This document shows, in pieces, positions 10,311-18,833 of a stretch of DNA of 64,000 nucleotides. The DNA lies in the NCBI RefSeq assembly GCF_024339125.1, contig NZ_CP101417.1:4661001-4725000 (forward strand), in the 5' to 3' direction. The stretch's first letter is position 1. Each line of letters begins with the position of its first letter. The notes beneath the pieces were generated by a model. It saw only the letters and a list, made by a program, of their open reading frames with translations. It was not told the DNA's origin and ran no database searches. The position numbers and the translations under genes were made by a program. This DNA comes from Xanthomonas hortorum. GTDB lineage: Bacteria; Pseudomonadota; Gammaproteobacteria; Xanthomonadales; Xanthomonadaceae.

Positions 10311-10560
10311 GGGCAAGAATGAGGTCTGTGCTGGCTGCAGCGCGACGGCTGCAAGGGAGACCTGCCCACTGCGGGACAGGCTCGGATAGGGATGCGGCGA
10401 GAGGTGGTGCAGAAAGAACGCCGTGCGGGCGCCGTGCGAACTGGCGCGGCCGGAATCAGCAGTGGGCAGTGGTAGTGCTCATGTCGCACGCTAGGCCGGC
10501 GCGGGGCGCGGGCCACCTTCTCGCAAGGGGTCTTGGAGACGAATGGTAAACCAATCAACC
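10311..10560 (-). promoter_or_regulatory. thrS leader with candidate Thr leader peptide
   Basis: The minus strand contains a tiny frame at 10482-10456, ATG AGC ACT ACC ACT GCC CAC TGC TGA, giving M-S-T-T-T-A-H-C with three successive Thr codons. The segment inside it, GCAGTGGGCAG on the plus strand (10460-10470), is perfectly complementary to CTGCCCACTGC at 10362-10372. The latter can alternatively close a local hairpin (CCTGTCCC ... GGGCAGG). This is the layout of a translation-coupled RNA switch, but no T-run follows the hairpin and no good ribosome binding site precedes the ATG, so the function is an inference. Confidence 0.4.
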
Positions 10561-10652
10561 CGGCGTTGCGCATGCCGGCACGGGGCCGGCGGGCGCGTGG
10601 CAGGATGCCGGAGACCTATAGTTATGGCTGGAACAATTTTACGGGAGGCTGA

Positions 10653-10776
10653 CAGATCCAACTGCCCCAGCGCCGAATATGCCGTGAACTGACGCAGCGT
10701 ACCCTGGAAGAAGGCCGCTACCATCGGCGGGGCGGTGACGATCAAGGTTGTCATGACCAGGCCTAGCCCTCCTTTG
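10653..10776 (-). pseudogene. virB6 fragment (unit D)
   Basis: About 124 bp encode MTTLIVTAPPMVAAFFQGTL and QFTAYSALGQLD, the C-terminal part of the VirB6 core found in the other three virB6 copies in this window (for example at 11520-11640). It is cut on both sides: the sequence departs from the family near 10776 and again after GQLD. It marks the outermost end of the duplicated vir array, where it meets the thrS leader region. Confidence 0.85.
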
Positions 10777-10816
10777 CCAGTGCACGCTCCATTATAGAAA
10801 TTCCTTCCAATTCAGA

Positions 10817-11311
10817 TCAATATTTCTTAAATACCGGCTCGGTACAATCGGAATACATAACTTTACAGGAGCCAGTTCCACTTTTTTCGCAGTTCCTCTT
10901 CGCCAATTCGATTGCCACTTCTTTACTTTCAGCTGCTTGGAAGAAAGTATCAGAATGAGAAGCCGCAAATGAAGCGCACTGATTTCTGTAGACTAAATGG
11001 ACTTTACAATCCGAGGCACCACCCAACGCACATTGGTTAATAGCGGAATTTCGAGCATCTTTTTCCGAAAATTTATTGGCTGATGTACCGGCCTCACCAG
11101 TCGACTCAGAAGTAGCAATTGCTCCCCACGTCTTAAGCCACTCTCCAGTAGGTCTAGGGGGAGGAATCGGAAGGTCGCCTCTTGATGTGCCAGAGTCAGG
11201 CCCACACTGCGGGCTACCGGGAGCGACTCCTGAAGGGCATGCCGTCTGCGAGAGAACTGGATTAGCACTCGTTAATAAAAATATGACCACTATTAAATAA
11301 ATAAATTTCAT
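10817..11311 (-). CDS. Secreted DUF4189-type protein (unit C)
   Basis: A 164-residue protein with a cleavable signal peptide (MKFIYLIVVIFLLTSANPVLSQ) and a mature start TACPSGVAPGSPQCGPDSGTS. It has the DUF4189-like pattern WGAIA ... A...AINQC ... C.V ... N.CA.. ... A...C. with conserved cysteines. Two paralogues, at 15193 and 22954, share the N-terminal 60 residues but differ further on. Each follows a virB6 copy. The role is not established; periplasmic location and linkage to effector genes suggest a VirB6 accessory or an immunity function. The AT-rich composition differs from the vir genes. Confidence 0.8.
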   Translation of the reverse strand: MKFIYLIVVIFLLTSANPVLSQTACPSGVAPGSPQCGPDSGTSRGDLPIPPPRPTGEWLKTWGAIATSESTGEAGTSANKFSEKDARNSAINQCALGGASDCKVHLVYRNQCASFAASHSDTFFQAAESKEVAIELAKRNCEKSGTGSCKVMYSDCTEPVFKKY

Positions 11312-11333
11312 TCAGCACTCCTTAAAGTTGCGC

Positions 11334-12345
11334 CTACCGCTGCGCAAGACCACGGTCCCCGGATTCCTGGGGAGGAGAAGAATCAAAACGGGCTCCTGTA
11401 TCTGATCGAACGACGTTATTCGCGCCACCTCTAGCATGACTGTCGGGGCGACCTGAATCTGTAGCCGGCGCACCCGGCTCATAAGGCCGTCCAGCCGCAG
11501 GCGACTGACCCGCTCGATCCAATTGCCCCAGCGCCGAGTACGCCGTGAACTGGCCCAGCGTGCCCTGGAAGAAGGCCGCTGCCATCGGTGGAGCGGTGAC
11601 GATTAAGGTTGTCATGACCAGGCCAAGCCCTCCTTGCTGCAATGCCATGCTGCTGATGCCCTCGCCACTATTTCCTGGCATCGCGTACTTCACCAGGAAT
11701 GCGACAGCCACTGCGCCGATCACCTTCGCTGCCAGGCTCACCGTAAAGCTCAGCACCGACAACGAAAACACCATACCTAATCCGCATAGCAGCCACTTGC
11801 TGAACAACGACTTTGTCGCCTGGAACAGGAGGCACATGATGAACAAGGGACCGAAGCCCACAAACAGCGCCATACCAATCTTGTTCAACAGAAGCAGTGC
11901 CCCCCCACCACGCCGGGGCCTGCCATCTCTACCCCAGTGAACCAGCGCGCACGGGTCTTCTCGTCGTCGCGCTGTTGGTTGCCTGCTGTCTGGATCTGAT
12001 CGATGCTCATCATCGCAATCTGCATCAAGCCCAAATTCTTGTCGATCGCATCGTAGGGACTTTCCGAATCCCCGGTCACCACTTGAGTAATGGACTGGCT
12101 AACACCGTCAGTCAGCGTCCAGTACAGTTTCGACGAACCTTCGGCCATGCTCGTCGCCAGACCGATGATCAGCGCCGCACGCAACGCCGTCACCACCAAG
12201 CCCATGGCCGCCTCGCGGGACTGGCCGGTCACGATGCGATACCCCTGGAACATGACCCACAGCGTCAACACCGTCAAGGACACAATGCCAATCAAGGCCG
12301 AGGTGCGCTGCAGTAGCGTCCACTGAAATATATCGATCTCGTCGC
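11334..12345 (-). pseudogene. virB6: virB6 copy C, 5'-truncated and frameshifted
   Basis: Two overlapping frames together give a VirB6 polytopic membrane protein. The upstream frame (12345-11885) covers IFQWTLLQRTSALIGIVSL through AGPGVVGG and then ends HCFC-stop. The downstream frame (11888-11334) resumes at LLLLNKIGMALFVGFGPLF. The break is at a run of seven G (plus strand C, 11900-11906); one more G would restore the frame. The first about 22 codons are missing: similarity to the intact copy starts at DEI near 12345, with an in-frame stop just upstream. The tail after GQLDRA is unique to this copy. Confidence 0.88.
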
Positions 12346-12369
12346 TGCAAGATCTTCATGTGCAGACAA

Positions 12370-12409
12370 GATGACCTTGGCAATGCTTATGTCAAATGCC
12401 AAGGTCATC
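12370..12409 (-). terminator. Hairpin downstream of effector 1
   Basis: A perfect 13-bp inverted repeat (GATGACCTTGGCA / TGCCAAGGTCATC, 14-nt loop) lies 20 bp past the effector stop. The intact effector of unit A is followed by a related hairpin (core CCTTGGC/GCCAAGG), which suggests common descent. No long T-run is present, so termination may be weak. Confidence 0.6.
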
Positions 12410-12429
12410 AGTTGACCCCTACGGCACGA

Positions 12430-13716
12430 TCAAATCGTCCTGCTACGCGCCTCGGTTTCTTGCACCTGAGACTGCACCTGTGTCGCCTGGCGCTGGCCTT
12501 CCTCGGCCACTTGTCGGGAGCTGTTTTCCAATGATTGGCTCTGCGTCTGGTCGCGGTCCACAAAAACCCGGCGCATCGCCGGATCGGTCATCTCGCCCTG
12601 CACTGCAAAGAAACCGTCACCGCTCTTATTCGGCGCCACATGATCGATGCGTTCGAGCCCACTGACTTTCGCCTCGAAAACGATCTGACCAGCTGCTTGC
12701 TCAAGCTCTTTGCGGTTGGCGAAACCGCCACGCTCGCCTAGCGCTTCGAGCTTACTCACTGCTCCGTTGTACATCGCGTTATCTGGATGACGAGGGTCGG
12801 AAAGCAGGGGACCAGATGCTGACTGTGCCTGTGCAGCGGGAGCAGCCGTCTGCTCGGCTTGCCTGGCCGTTTGCTGCGACAGTGCCTGCCCCAAGGCTGC
12901 CTGCGTCTGGTTACCCACCACACCATCTACCTGCAAACCACGCTCGCGCTGGAATTGCTCGACCGCGTATTTGGTGTTGCCGCCGAAGTCGCCATCGGGG
13001 TGCAGCGGCTTGCCGTCGCGGCCGGTTGCGCCGAGCTGAGCAAGCTGGCCTTGCAACTGCTTCACCGACTCACCGCGCTCGCCCTGTTCTAGTTTGCCAT
13101 CGTGCGATTTCACGGCGTGATGGGAGGTCGAACTGGGCGCTATGCTGGCTTTGAGATCAACACCATCGCGCTTGATGCTCTCGATCAAATCAGGAACACG
13201 ACGCTCCCAACTTTCCGCGTGCCTTTGGCAGTCTTTGGCTGCTTCGATACTCCAAGGTTTGCTGGGCGTAACACCATTTACTACACGCCTGGCGTTATAG
13301 ACGTCGTGGCTATCGGCATCAATGTATCGATCAAGAGGCTTGCCGGTAAACAAGCCATCGCGCATACCAACAACCAGCACCTTTGCGGCGATTTCTGGAT
13401 CCTTCGCCATATCTGGATTACGGACCATTTCGCCATTTAGGCCCAGCAACTTGTCAAACTTTGCATAATTGTAGTCATGGGTGAGATGCACGTAGCCACG
13501 GCCATAAAATTCTTCGCCGCCGCTATATCCAAGCTTGCGCGCTTGGCTACGCCCGAAATCTTCTTCAGGCGCCTGAAAGTTACGCGTCTCATGCTGAGCC
13601 GTCGCCAACATGTACGATATTTGCTTTGGATCGGTCACACCGTTCTCAAGCGCGGTTTTGACGATCAACCTAAGGATGGTCTGATCAACGGCATCGGAGG
13701 ATGAGCCTAACCACAT
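12430..13716 (-). CDS. XVIPCD effector, GH19-like hydrolase, 5' end replaced by IS sequence
   Basis: The frame encodes a glycoside hydrolase family 19-like muramidase domain (SYMLATAQHETRNF with the likely catalytic Glu; YGRGYVHLTHDYNY is the family signature) at residues 15-195. A PG_binding_1 domain follows (LEQGERGESVKQLQGQLAQLG ... GDFGGNTKYAVEQFQRE). Last comes the XVIPCD secretion domain (about 305-428: GFANRKELEQAAGQ, IDHVAPNKSGDGFFAVQGEM, Gln-rich end). Such effectors are delivered by the X-T4SS to kill rival bacteria. The first 14 codons (from ATG 13716) come from the IS end; native sequence starts at 13673, so only a short N-terminus is lost. Whether the fusion is expressed is unknown. 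Confidence 0.88.
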   Translation of the reverse strand: MWLGSSSDAVDQTILRLIVKTALENGVTDPKQISYMLATAQHETRNFQAPEEDFGRSQARKLGYSGGEEFYGRGYVHLTHDYNYAKFDKLLGLNGEMVRNPDMAKDPEIAAKVLVVGMRDGLFTGKPLDRYIDADSHDVYNARRVVNGVTPSKPWSIEAAKDCQRHAESWERRVPDLIESIKRDGVDLKASIAPSSTSHHAVKSHDGKLEQGERGESVKQLQGQLAQLGATGRDGKPLHPDGDFGGNTKYAVEQFQRERGLQVDGVVGNQTQAALGQALSQQTARQAEQTAAPAAQAQSASGPLLSDPRHPDNAMYNGAVSKLEALGERGGFANRKELEQAAGQIVFEAKVSGLERIDHVAPNKSGDGFFAVQGEMTDPAMRRVFVDRDQTQSQSLENSSRQVAEEGQRQATQVQSQVQETEARSRTI

Positions 13717-14832
13717 CGACCAGGCTGACGGCGCTCAGATCCTCGATTTTTTTGCCGTTTCCGGCGCGTTTGCAGGGTGTTGCCCGGGTTACAGGCGCAC
13801 GTTCCCCATCGTCGGCAGTAACTGCTTTCGCTTCATCCACAGGTTCGATAGCGCAAACAAGGTCAGCACCTGCGCGGTGTTCTTGGCCAGGCCGCGATAG
13901 CGGACCTTGGTGTAGCCGAACTGGCGCTTGATCACCCGGAATGGATGCTCCACCTTCGCGCGCACGCTGGCCTTGAAGTGTTCCCAACGTCTTTCCCGAG
14001 CACGCTCGCGTTTGTTGCCGAGGGCTTGCATCGTCGAGGGCCTGGCGGCGATGAAGAATGCAGCCTTGCAGGCCTGCAGTTCTTCGCGTTTGTCCGCACC
14101 GGTGTAGCCGCTATCGCCGAACACGCTGTCTTCTTTGCCATGCAGCAACGTGTGCATCACCGTGACATCGGCGACGTTGGCGGCTGTGCAATGGACGTGG
14201 TGCACCAACCCGGAAAATTCATCCACGCCGATGTGCGCCTTCATCCCGAAATACCACTGATTGCCCTTCTTGGTCTGATGCATCTCAGGGTCGCGCGCGT
14301 TGTCGGCATTCTTGGTCGAACTGGGCGCCGCGATCAGCGTCGCATCGACGATCGTGCCCGACCGCAGGCTCTGGCCCTTGCGCGCCAGATGCGCGTTGAC
14401 CGCTTCCAGCATCCGCGCGGCAAGGCCATGGGTCTCCAGCAGGCGCCGAAAGTTGAGAATCGTGGTCTCGTCCGGAACGTTGTCCAAGCCACCGAGCTGG
14501 GCAAACCGCCGCAAGGTCGGGATCTCGTGCAGTGCTTCTTCCATCGCCGGATCGCTCAGCGCATACCACTGCTGCAGCAGATGAATCCGCGACATCGTCG
14601 CCAGTGCGTACGGCTGCCGACCTGGCCGGCCCGATACCGGATAGTGCGGCGCGATCAGACCGAGCAGTTGCTGCCACGGAACCACCTGCTCCATCTCGGC
14701 CAGAAAGATCTCGCGCCGGGTCTGCTTGCGCTTGCCCAGGCCCTCAGCGTCACCGAACGTCAGTTGCATGGATCACTCCTCAACATCAGGCGGGTAGTGT
14801 CGCGTATCTGTGGTGCGTTGTTCAGAGGTTCC
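13674..14832 (-). mobile_element. IS5-family insertion sequence, copy 1
   Basis: An 1159-bp element. Imperfect terminal repeats (GGATGGTCTGATCAAC at the left; GGAACCTCTGAACAAC read inward from the right, 12 of 16 matching) enclose one transposase gene. Left flank is CTAA (13670-13673), right flank is TTAA (14833-14836). Copies 2 and 3 have identical 4-bp duplications, so this mismatch indicates that two insertions recombined, or that an adjacent deletion occurred. The left neighbour is the effector body and the right neighbour is the lipoprotein's 5' half, so the junction between those two genes is missing. Confidence 0.95.
13789..14769 (-). CDS. IS5-family transposase, copy 1
   Basis: A 326-residue DDE transposase: an N-terminal DUF772-like region (PVSGRPGRQPYALATM, LRRFAQLGGLDNVPDETTIL) and the catalytic core with D in GTIVDATLI, D in VFGDSGYTGA and E in AKVEHPFRVIKRQFGY. 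It differs from copies 2 and 3 by Ser instead of Leu in TMSRIHLL. It starts 63 bp inside the right end. Confidence 0.96.
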   Translation of the reverse strand: MQLTFGDAEGLGKRKQTRREIFLAEMEQVVPWQQLLGLIAPHYPVSGRPGRQPYALATMSRIHLLQQWYALSDPAMEEALHEIPTLRRFAQLGGLDNVPDETTILNFRRLLETHGLAARMLEAVNAHLARKGQSLRSGTIVDATLIAAPSSTKNADNARDPEMHQTKKGNQWYFGMKAHIGVDEFSGLVHHVHCTAANVADVTVMHTLLHGKEDSVFGDSGYTGADKREELQACKAAFFIAARPSTMQALGNKRERARERRWEHFKASVRAKVEHPFRVIKRQFGYTKVRYRGLAKNTAQVLTLFALSNLWMKRKQLLPTMGNVRL

Positions 14833-15161
14833 TTAACGCCCGGGAAAGTTACCTCTACAACCGGTGAGCGATTACAAAGCATGATCCCTGGACTATCGTC
14901 GTTGCAGCCCTGCGCCTTAACAACAACCGCAATATCACTGATCTTTGCACTAATCTCACCCTTGTCGTTGAGTTTGGCACTGACAGTAGATGGCATCTTC
15001 AAATCCTTTTGTGAAGCAGATTCGGCCGCCACGCCAGCTTGATCACCAGCAGTTGCATTTTTTTCTTCGACATCTGTGTGTGGCACGGCTGGGCTGCAAG
15101 CTGCAAGCAAGAGAAAACATGCCGAAATTGTAGGTGCCACAAACTTCCCTAGCTCATGCAT
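14833..15161 (-). pseudogene. Truncated periplasmic lipoprotein (putative immunity protein of effector 1)
   Basis: From ATG 15161 the frame gives a lipoprotein signal (MHELGKFVAPTISACFLLLAACSP, lipobox LLAAC) and about 85 further residues (KISDIAVVVKAQGC ... LCNRSPVVEVTFPGV). It then runs into the IS and ends 24 codons later. In Xanthomonas citri the GH19 effector XAC2609 is preceded by the periplasmic inhibitor XAC2610. Position and lipoprotein nature fit that role here, but I cannot align the sequences. The C-terminal half, where an inhibitory fold would be, is gone. Confidence 0.75.
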
Positions 15162-15192
15162 ATCAGTGCAACCCAAGTTCTATTTCAAAAAG

Positions 15193-15693
15193 TCAATATT
15201 CTTTAAAAATCGGATCACTACATTTAGAAAGAGTAATCTTACATCTCGTATTGGAGTTTTCTTCACATTGGCTAAGAGCTAACTCTGACGCTTTCTCAAT
15301 GCTAGCAGCACCGAAAATAGATCCCTGCCCCTGTCCGGAAGCTGCAGCTGCCACGCATTGGTTGAAGAAAGCTAGACTTACTTTACATTTCCCTGACTCC
15401 AAACCTTCACAACTAGAAATTGCATCTCTTTCAGCCTGTTCCTTTGTCTTACGCCCAGAGCTAACACCGGCATCACCATTATTAGCAGTAGCAACCGCAC
15501 CCCAGGTTTTAATCCACTCTCCTGTAGGCACAGGCGGTCGAGGTGCAATATCTCCTCTTGAGGTGCCAGAATCAGGTCCACACTGCGGACTACCGGGCGC
15601 GACTCCTGCTGGGCAAGCAGTCTGAGCTGACGCATCCATGAAGATCACAGAAAAAAATATTATTATAATGGGTTTAAAAAATTTTATATTCAT
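15193..15693 (-). CDS. Secreted DUF4189-type protein (unit B)
   Basis: A 166-residue protein with signal peptide MNIKFFKPIIIIFFSVIFMDASAQ and the shared mature start TACPAGVAPGSPQCGPDSGTSRGD, followed by PTGEWIKTWGAVATANNGDAG and a cysteine pattern (SSCEG, KCKVSLAFFNQCVAAA, LSQCEE, RCKITLSKC). It lies 13 bp downstream of the virB6 copy B stop. The start region is very AT-rich (long A/T runs at 15640-15690), unlike the flanking virB6. Function unknown; a periplasmic VirB6-linked accessory or immunity protein are both possible. Confidence 0.8.
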   Translation of the reverse strand: MNIKFFKPIIIIFFSVIFMDASAQTACPAGVAPGSPQCGPDSGTSRGDIAPRPPVPTGEWIKTWGAVATANNGDAGVSSGRKTKEQAERDAISSCEGLESGKCKVSLAFFNQCVAAAASGQGQGSIFGAASIEKASELALSQCEENSNTRCKITLSKCSDPIFKEY

Positions 15694-16633
15694 GACTTAA
15701 GAACTCTCAGGTCGCCTTGCCAAGCTTTCCAGTTTGGACGCTATTATCAGATGAAGGATTAGAGTACGCAGTGCGCCCAGTCGTCGCCTGCTGTGTATTG
15801 GGTGTTTCATCATTTCTGGCCGGCGCCGCCGGCGTCTGCGGCCGTCCACCACTACTATCCTGGCTCGCCCGATCCAACTGCCCCAGCGCCGAGTACGCCG
15901 TGAACTGGCCCAACGTGCCCTGGAAGAAAGCGGCCGCCATCGGCGGTGCGGTGATGATCAACGTCGTCAACACCAAGCCCAATCCTCCCTGCTGCAGCGC
16001 CATGCTGCTGATGCCTTCGCCGCTGCCACCGTTCATTGCCCACTTCGCCACGAAGGCCGCACCCACTGCGCCCACCACCTTGGTTGCAAGACTCACCGTA
16101 AACGTCAATACGGACAGCGAAAACACAGTGCCTATTCCGTATAGCAGCCACTTGCTGAACAACGACTTCGTTGCCTGAAACAACAGGCACAGGATGAACA
16201 AAGGCCCAAACCCTACAACGAGCGCCATCGCCAGTTTGTTCAGCAGCAGCATCGAGCCCGCGACGACGCCCGGGCCAGCCATGCCGATGCCGGTGAACCA
16301 ACGGGCCCGGTCTTTTTCGTCTTTGCTTTCTTCATCGCCACCGGTCTTGATCTGGTCCAGACCGGACATCGCCACCTGCATCAGCATCAGGTTCTTGTCG
16401 ATCGCCTCGTAGGGGCTGTCCGAGTCGCCGGTCACCGTCTTGGTGATCGCATGGCTGACCCCGTCGGTCAACGTCCAGTACAGCCGCGACGACCCTTGGG
16501 CCATGCTAGTGGCCAGACCGATGATCAACGCTGCACGCAGCGCCGTCACCACCAGACCCATCGCCGCCTCACGCGACTGGCCGGTGACGATCCGATAGCC
16601 CTGGATCAAAATCCACAACGTCAGCACCGTTAG

Positions 16634-17792
16634 GGATGGTCTGATCAACGGCATCGGAGGATGAGCCTAACCACATCGACCAGGCTGACGGCGCTCAGAT
16701 CCTCGATTTTTTTGCCGTTTCCGGCGCGTTTGCAGGGTGTTGCCCGGGTTACAGGCGCACGTTCCCCATCGTCGGCAGTAACTGCTTTCGCTTCATCCAC
16801 AGGTTCGATAGCGCAAACAAGGTCAGCACCTGCGCGGTGTTCTTGGCCAGGCCGCGATAGCGGACCTTGGTGTAGCCGAACTGGCGCTTGATCACCCGGA
16901 ATGGATGCTCCACCTTCGCGCGCACGCTGGCCTTGAAGTGTTCCCAACGTCTTTCCCGAGCACGCTCGCGTTTGTTGCCGAGGGCTTGCATCGTCGAGGG
17001 CCTGGCGGCGATGAAGAATGCAGCCTTGCAGGCCTGCAGTTCTTCGCGTTTGTCCGCACCGGTGTAGCCGCTATCGCCGAACACGCTGTCTTCTTTGCCA
17101 TGCAGCAACGTGTGCATCACCGTGACATCGGCGACGTTGGCGGCTGTGCAATGGACGTGGTGCACCAACCCGGAAAATTCATCCACGCCGATGTGCGCCT
17201 TCATCCCGAAATACCACTGATTGCCCTTCTTGGTCTGATGCATCTCAGGGTCGCGCGCGTTGTCGGCATTCTTGGTCGAACTGGGCGCCGCGATCAGCGT
17301 CGCATCGACGATCGTGCCCGACCGCAGGCTCTGGCCCTTGCGCGCCAGATGCGCGTTGACCGCTTCCAGCATCCGCGCGGCAAGGCCATGGGTCTCCAGC
17401 AGGCGCCGAAAGTTGAGAATCGTGGTCTCGTCCGGAACGTTGTCCAAGCCACCGAGCTGGGCAAACCGCCGCAAGGTCGGGATCTCGTGCAGTGCTTCTT
17501 CCATCGCCGGATCGCTCAGCGCATACCACTGCTGCAGCAGATGAATCCGCAACATCGTCGCCAGTGCGTACGGCTGCCGACCTGGCCGGCCCGATACCGG
17601 ATAGTGCGGCGCGATCAGACCGAGCAGTTGCTGCCACGGAACAACCTGCTCCATCTCGGCCAGAAAGATCTCGCGCCGGGTCTGCTTGCGCTTGCCCAGG
17701 CCCTCAGCGTCACCGAACGTCAGTTGCATGGATCACTCCTCAACATCAGGCGGGTAGTGTCGCGTATCTGTGGTGCGTTGTTCAGAGGTTCC
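16634..17792 (-). mobile_element. IS5-family insertion sequence, copy 2
   Basis: Same 1159-bp element as at 13674, inserted in virB6 copy B. Both flanks carry TTAG (16630-16633 and 17793-17796), a clean 4-bp target duplication of the YTAR type used by IS5 relatives. Confidence 0.97.
16749..17729 (-). CDS. IS5-family transposase, copy 2
   Basis: 326-residue DDE transposase; the protein is the same as that of copy 3 in the translation (TMLRIHLL). At DNA level it differs from both other copies by a silent change in the Val-Val codons near 17643. Intact, so probably active in trans. Confidence 0.96.
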   Translation of the reverse strand: MQLTFGDAEGLGKRKQTRREIFLAEMEQVVPWQQLLGLIAPHYPVSGRPGRQPYALATMLRIHLLQQWYALSDPAMEEALHEIPTLRRFAQLGGLDNVPDETTILNFRRLLETHGLAARMLEAVNAHLARKGQSLRSGTIVDATLIAAPSSTKNADNARDPEMHQTKKGNQWYFGMKAHIGVDEFSGLVHHVHCTAANVADVTVMHTLLHGKEDSVFGDSGYTGADKREELQACKAAFFIAARPSTMQALGNKRERARERRWEHFKASVRAKVEHPFRVIKRQFGYTKVRYRGLAKNTAQVLTLFALSNLWMKRKQLLPTMGNVRL

Positions 17793-18013
17793 TTAGCGCC
17801 ACCACGCCCACCCACGCCGTCGTCCGCTGCAACAGATTCCACTGAAAAATCGCGATCTCGTCGCGCAGGTAATCGTTGATCAGACGAAAAAATTCGTAGT
17901 TGGCGATGTTCGTCAAAAAATCCATATGTCACCACATCCACTTAACGGCTACGCCGTGGGGCAGTCGCTGCCCCGGGGTTGATTACGTTGCGTGATCCAG
18001 CCGTGCCACAGCG

Positions 18014-18766
18014 TCAGTCCTTGTCGATCGCCAACGGCGGTTCCATGCCAGATGGCCTGTCACTCTCGATCGTCTTGAATGCACCTTTCATCACCAGACC
18101 GGCTGCGACTGTCTTGCCCAGGCTCAACAGATCCGCTGGAATCCAGGATGGAAACCATGAACCGCTTCCATCTCCCTTCGGCGGCTCCTTCCCCGCCATG
18201 GCGGCTTTCGCAGCGCCTGTTTGCAGTTCGGTCAAGGCCGCCAGGCGCTTTTCGTAGGCAAACATTGCCGACTCCATCTGCTGGCGATCAATATCCATCA
18301 TTGCCTTCAGCGCCAGAAGCTTGTTGGTGTTGCTTTCCAGCTCGCCAATCTTCTGGTCGCCAATTTTCTTGCGCTCTTCCTCGATCGTTCGCAGGCGCTC
18401 CAGGCGCTTGGTGGTGATCTCGTACATCGCCACCATGTAATTGAACTGAGAGTTACGCGTACGTTGGATCAACTCGCAGGACTCTCTCTGCGAATCAGAT
18501 ACAGGTGTGCCGGAGGTAGACGCCGAACAGGCGGCCACGCCCTGATCGTCTGCAACCTTCTTCAGCGTCTCTTTGGGCTTCTCGACCTCCTTACCGCTGG
18601 ATTCCTTGCCATCGCCGTTCTTGATGGTCTGATTCTTGCGAATCTGCTCCACCTTCTCGTTCAACGTCTTGTCCACCACTTCCCACTGCGCACTGGCCGC
18701 TCCCGCCATGCAGAGCAGCACCAGTCCCGTCAATACCCGAGAAAAATGTCTGAACTTGGTGGTCAT
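18014..18766 (-). CDS. virB5: VirB5-like minor pilin component (unit B)
   Basis: A 250-residue secreted protein: signal peptide MTTKFRHFSRVLTGLVLLCMAGAASAQ, then a strongly helical, charged domain (RLERLRTIEEERKKIGDQKIGELESNTNKLLALKAMMDIDRQQMESAMFAYEKRLA). Length, signal peptide, helical nature and place between virB4 and virB6 fit VirB5, which caps T4SS pili; sequence alone would not prove it. The start at 18766 is set by AGGAGG 11 nt upstream. The first about 65 codons are almost identical to the unit A copy; the region DQGVAACSAS and the C-terminus differ. Confidence 0.75.
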   Translation of the reverse strand: MTTKFRHFSRVLTGLVLLCMAGAASAQWEVVDKTLNEKVEQIRKNQTIKNGDGKESSGKEVEKPKETLKKVADDQGVAACSASTSGTPVSDSQRESCELIQRTRNSQFNYMVAMYEITTKRLERLRTIEEERKKIGDQKIGELESNTNKLLALKAMMDIDRQQMESAMFAYEKRLAALTELQTGAAKAAMAGKEPPKGDGSGSWFPSWIPADLLSLGKTVAAGLVMKGAFKTIESDRPSGMEPPLAIDKD

Positions 18767-18833
18767 GGTGTTCTTCGCCTCCTGTGATACAGATGGATAT
18801 GTTGCCGGGTGAGTTTGTTGATGAATGTTGGAG

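Larger units (their letters stand above)
15707..17925 (-). pseudogene. virB6: virB6 copy B, split by IS copy 2
   Basis: The 5' part (17925-17797) encodes MDFLTNIANYEFFRLINDYLRDEIAIFQWNLLQRTTAWVG in pieces. The 3' part (16633-15707) resumes with LTVLTLWILIQGYRIVTGQSREAAMG and runs to a copy-specific tail ending GKLGKAT. Removing the IS and one TTAG duplication restores one uninterrupted frame, so this was an intact VirB6-like inner-membrane channel protein before insertion. An ATG inside the IS end gives a fusion frame (MPLIRPS then LTVLT, start 16654) that could still produce the membrane core. VirB6 spans the inner membrane several times and joins VirB3, VirB4 and VirB8 in the T4SS. Confidence 0.92.

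Noticed and set aside
7755..10322. 855-codon plus-strand open frame antisense to thrS and infC
   Set aside because: It mirrors two well-conserved genes; its composition is the usual reverse shadow of GC-rich coding DNA, and it has no domain I recognise.
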